A DNA stretch of 7,337 nt, taken from positions 1 through 7,337 of the forward strand of contig JAKBAQ010000144.1 in the NCBI GenBank assembly GCA_021808985.1, written 5' to 3'. Under the pieces are notes generated by a model. That model made no database searches. It was not told the DNA's origin and saw nothing but the letters and a program-made list of their open reading frames with translations. This DNA comes from Pseudomonadota bacterium. Its GTDB lineage: Bacteria; Pseudomonadota; Alphaproteobacteria; Acetobacterales; Acetobacteraceae. Every line of letters begins with the position of its first letter. Within the stretch, counting starts at the first letter, position 1. A program made the position numbers and the translations under genes. Shown in pieces: positions 6,116 through 7,337 of this stretch.

Positions 6116-7337
6116 ATGCGCATCTCCCCCCGCGCCGCCCTGCTGGCGCTGGCCGCGCTCACGCTGCTGCGCCTGGCGCTGGCCGCCAGCGTGCCCCTGG
6201 CGCCCGACGAAGCCTATTACTTCCTCTGGTCGCGCCACCTGCAGCCAGGGTATTTTGACCATCCGCCCATGGTCGCGCTGTGGATCCGCGCCGGCACCGC
6301 CCTGCTCGGCCCCTCGCCGCTTGGCATCCGCCTGCTCGGCCCGCTCTGCGCCGCGCTCGGCTCCCTTTTGCTGTGGGACGCTGGCGAGCATCTCTTCCCC
6401 CGCCGCCAGGCCGGCCTCGCGGCGGCGGCCTTGCTCAACGCCACCCTGATGTTCGGCACCGGCGCCATTTTAATGACGCCCGACACCCCGCTCCTGTTTT
6501 TCTGGACCGCCAGCCTCGCCGCCCTGGCCCGGCTGCTTTCCAGCGGCAACCCGCGCTGGTGGCTGGCCGTGGGGCTCGCCGCCGGGCTGGCTCTGCTCTC
6601 CAAATACACCGCCTTGCTCCTCATCGCCTCGGTGTTCTTCTGGCTGCTCACCGCGCCGCCGGGCCGCGCGGCGCTGCGCACCCCCTGGCCCTGGGCGGCG
6701 ATGATACTGGCCTTCCTCCTCTTCGCGCCGGATATCGCCTGGAACGCGGCGCACCACTGGGTCAGCTACCTCAAGCAGGGCGGGCGGGAATTCTTCCACC
6801 CCTGGCTTTACACCCAGGCCACCGGCTTCCTCACCCCGGCGCACCCGCAGCCGCCGCTCAATTTCGGCCCGAAAACCGTGCCCCACGGCCTCACCCTGCC
6901 GCGCCCGGTGCAGTTTTTCGGCGAGTTCTGGGCCGGCCAGTTCGGCCTGTTCACCCCGCTCATCTTCCTGCTGGCGCTGGGCGGCCTGTGGGCGCTGCGC
7001 TGCCCGCCCGCGGCCAACGCGCGCCTGCTCCTCTGGCTCACCCTGCTGCCCGGCGCGGTGTTTCTGGAGCATGTCATCAAGGGCCGCGTGCAGGCCAACT
7101 GGCTCGCCGTGCTCTATCCCTCGGCCTGCCTCGCCGCCGCGCTGCTGCCCGCGCCAGCCCTGCGCCGCTGGCTCACCCCCTCGCTGGCGCTGGGTTTTGG
7201 CCTCACCGCCCTGGTTTATGCCCAGGCGCTCACGCATTTCCTGCCCCTGCCGCCCCGCGCTGACCCCTCGGCCCTGCAAATGTCCGGCTGGCGGGGCCTC
7301 GGCCGCGCCGCCGCCGCGCTCACCCCGCGCCCGGCCT
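6116..7337 (+). CDS. GT83/ArnT-like (PMT_2 superfamily) membrane glycosyltransferase, 3'-truncated by the window
   Basis: Integral inner-membrane GT-C enzyme that would transfer a sugar from a polyprenyl-phosphate carrier to an envelope acceptor, such as lipid A, LPS core or another glycolipid, at the periplasmic face. ATG 6116 opens a frame that stays open to the window end (407 codons), so the C-terminus is missing. It begins with a hydrophobic helix (about 6-27), followed by the family's first periplasmic loop with LAPDEAYYFLWSRHL (Asp31-Glu32, the catalytic/metal acidic pair) and GYFDHPPMVALW (about 45-56). GAILMTPDTPLLFFW and LSKYTALL are further family blocks. Many predicted helices follow. 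Odd point: residues about 225-263 (6788-6904) add a Pro-rich stretch between KQGGR and PVQFFGEFWAGQ, where relatives I recall are shorter. The 2-nt gap to the GT2-GtrA gene strongly suggests donor synthesis and transfer are paired. It resembles ArnT broadly, but the sugar and target are unknown. Confidence 0.88.
   Translation, partial: MRISPRAALLALAALTLLRLALAASVPLAPDEAYYFLWSRHLQPGYFDHPPMVALWIRAGTALLGPSPLGIRLLGPLCAALGSLLLWDAGEHLFPRRQAGLAAAALLNATLMFGTGAILMTPDTPLLFFWTASLAALARLLSSGNPRWWLAVGLAAGLALLSKYTALLLIASVFFWLLTAPPGRAALRTPWPWAAMILAFLLFAPDIAWNAAHHWVSYLKQGGREFFHPWLYTQATGFLTPAHPQPPLNFGPKTVPHGLTLPRPVQFFGEFWAGQFGLFTPLIFLLALGGLWALRCPPAANARLLLWLTLLPGAVFLEHVIKGRVQANWLAVLYPSACLAAALLPAPALRRWLTPSLALGFGLTALVYAQALTHFLPLPPRADPSALQMSGWRGLGRAAAALTPRPA

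Noticed and set aside
6280..7263. 327-codon plus-strand open frame inside the GT83 gene
   Set aside because: It is an alternate phase of the GT83 coding sequence; its product is Pro/Ala/Arg-rich without helices, while the frame from 6116 carries the family motifs.
1..7337. tRNA, rRNA, CRISPR array, IS element, phage attachment site or defence gene
   Set aside because: No cloverleaf, regularly spaced repeats, transposase or integrase motifs, or terminal inverted repeats were seen on reading both strands.

Overview
The window is a GC-rich (roughly two-thirds or more G+C by eye), gene-dense chromosomal stretch. Protein family signatures suggest an alphaproteobacterium, perhaps an acid-tolerant Acetobacteraceae-type organism. 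That placement is inferred from GC content, gene style and the ScsB-like/DHA2 sequences, not from a search. I see no rRNA, tRNA, CRISPR array, IS element or phage gene. Most of the window is ordinary housekeeping, envelope and redox coding sequence.

Layout. (1) Positions 1-1310, + strand: 3' part of a ScsB/DsbD-type membrane electron transporter with a C-terminal thioredoxin domain; its N-terminal periplasmic domain lies mostly outside the window. (2) Positions 1328-2930, + strand: a DHA2 (EmrB/QacA) 14-helix drug efflux permease. Its first 49 codons are split over two frames by one apparent extra C in a C5 tract at 1365-1369. (3) Positions 2931-3026: a short non-coding gap with a strong unexplained Shine-Dalgarno-like AAGGAG, a small GC hairpin and a possible -10 box. 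(4) Positions 3027-3188, + strand: a 53-residue predicted secreted peptide gene that I do not recognise; it converges on rdgB with one base between the stop codons. (5) Positions 4376-3190, - strand: a two-gene unit, yqgE (UPF0301/AlgH family) then rdgB (XTP/dITP pyrophosphatase), joined by a GTGA start/stop overlap. (6) Positions 4377-4486: a divergent intergenic region. (7) Positions 4487-4966, + strand: a Prx5-type peroxiredoxin, followed by a strong hairpin. (8) Positions 5031-7337, + strand: a dolichol-phosphate-mannose-synthase-like GT2 fused to a GtrA-like membrane domain, then after two bases a GT83/ArnT-like membrane glycosyltransferase that runs off the window.

How the genes fit together. 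The last two genes make a coherent lipid-linked sugar module: the GT2-GtrA protein would charge a polyprenyl phosphate with a sugar, and the GT-C enzyme would transfer that sugar to an envelope acceptor on the periplasmic side. The ScsB-like protein and the peroxiredoxin both belong to thiol redox defence, but they are separated and need not be co-regulated. RdgB clears non-canonical purine nucleotides; YqgE has no firm function.

The points most worth a second look are the unannotated 53-aa exported peptide, the N-terminal frameshift in the efflux pump, the roughly 39-residue apparent insertion in the GT83 enzyme, and the C-over-G strand asymmetry that persists over genes of both orientations. 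I do not see a clear new multi-gene defence or mobile system.
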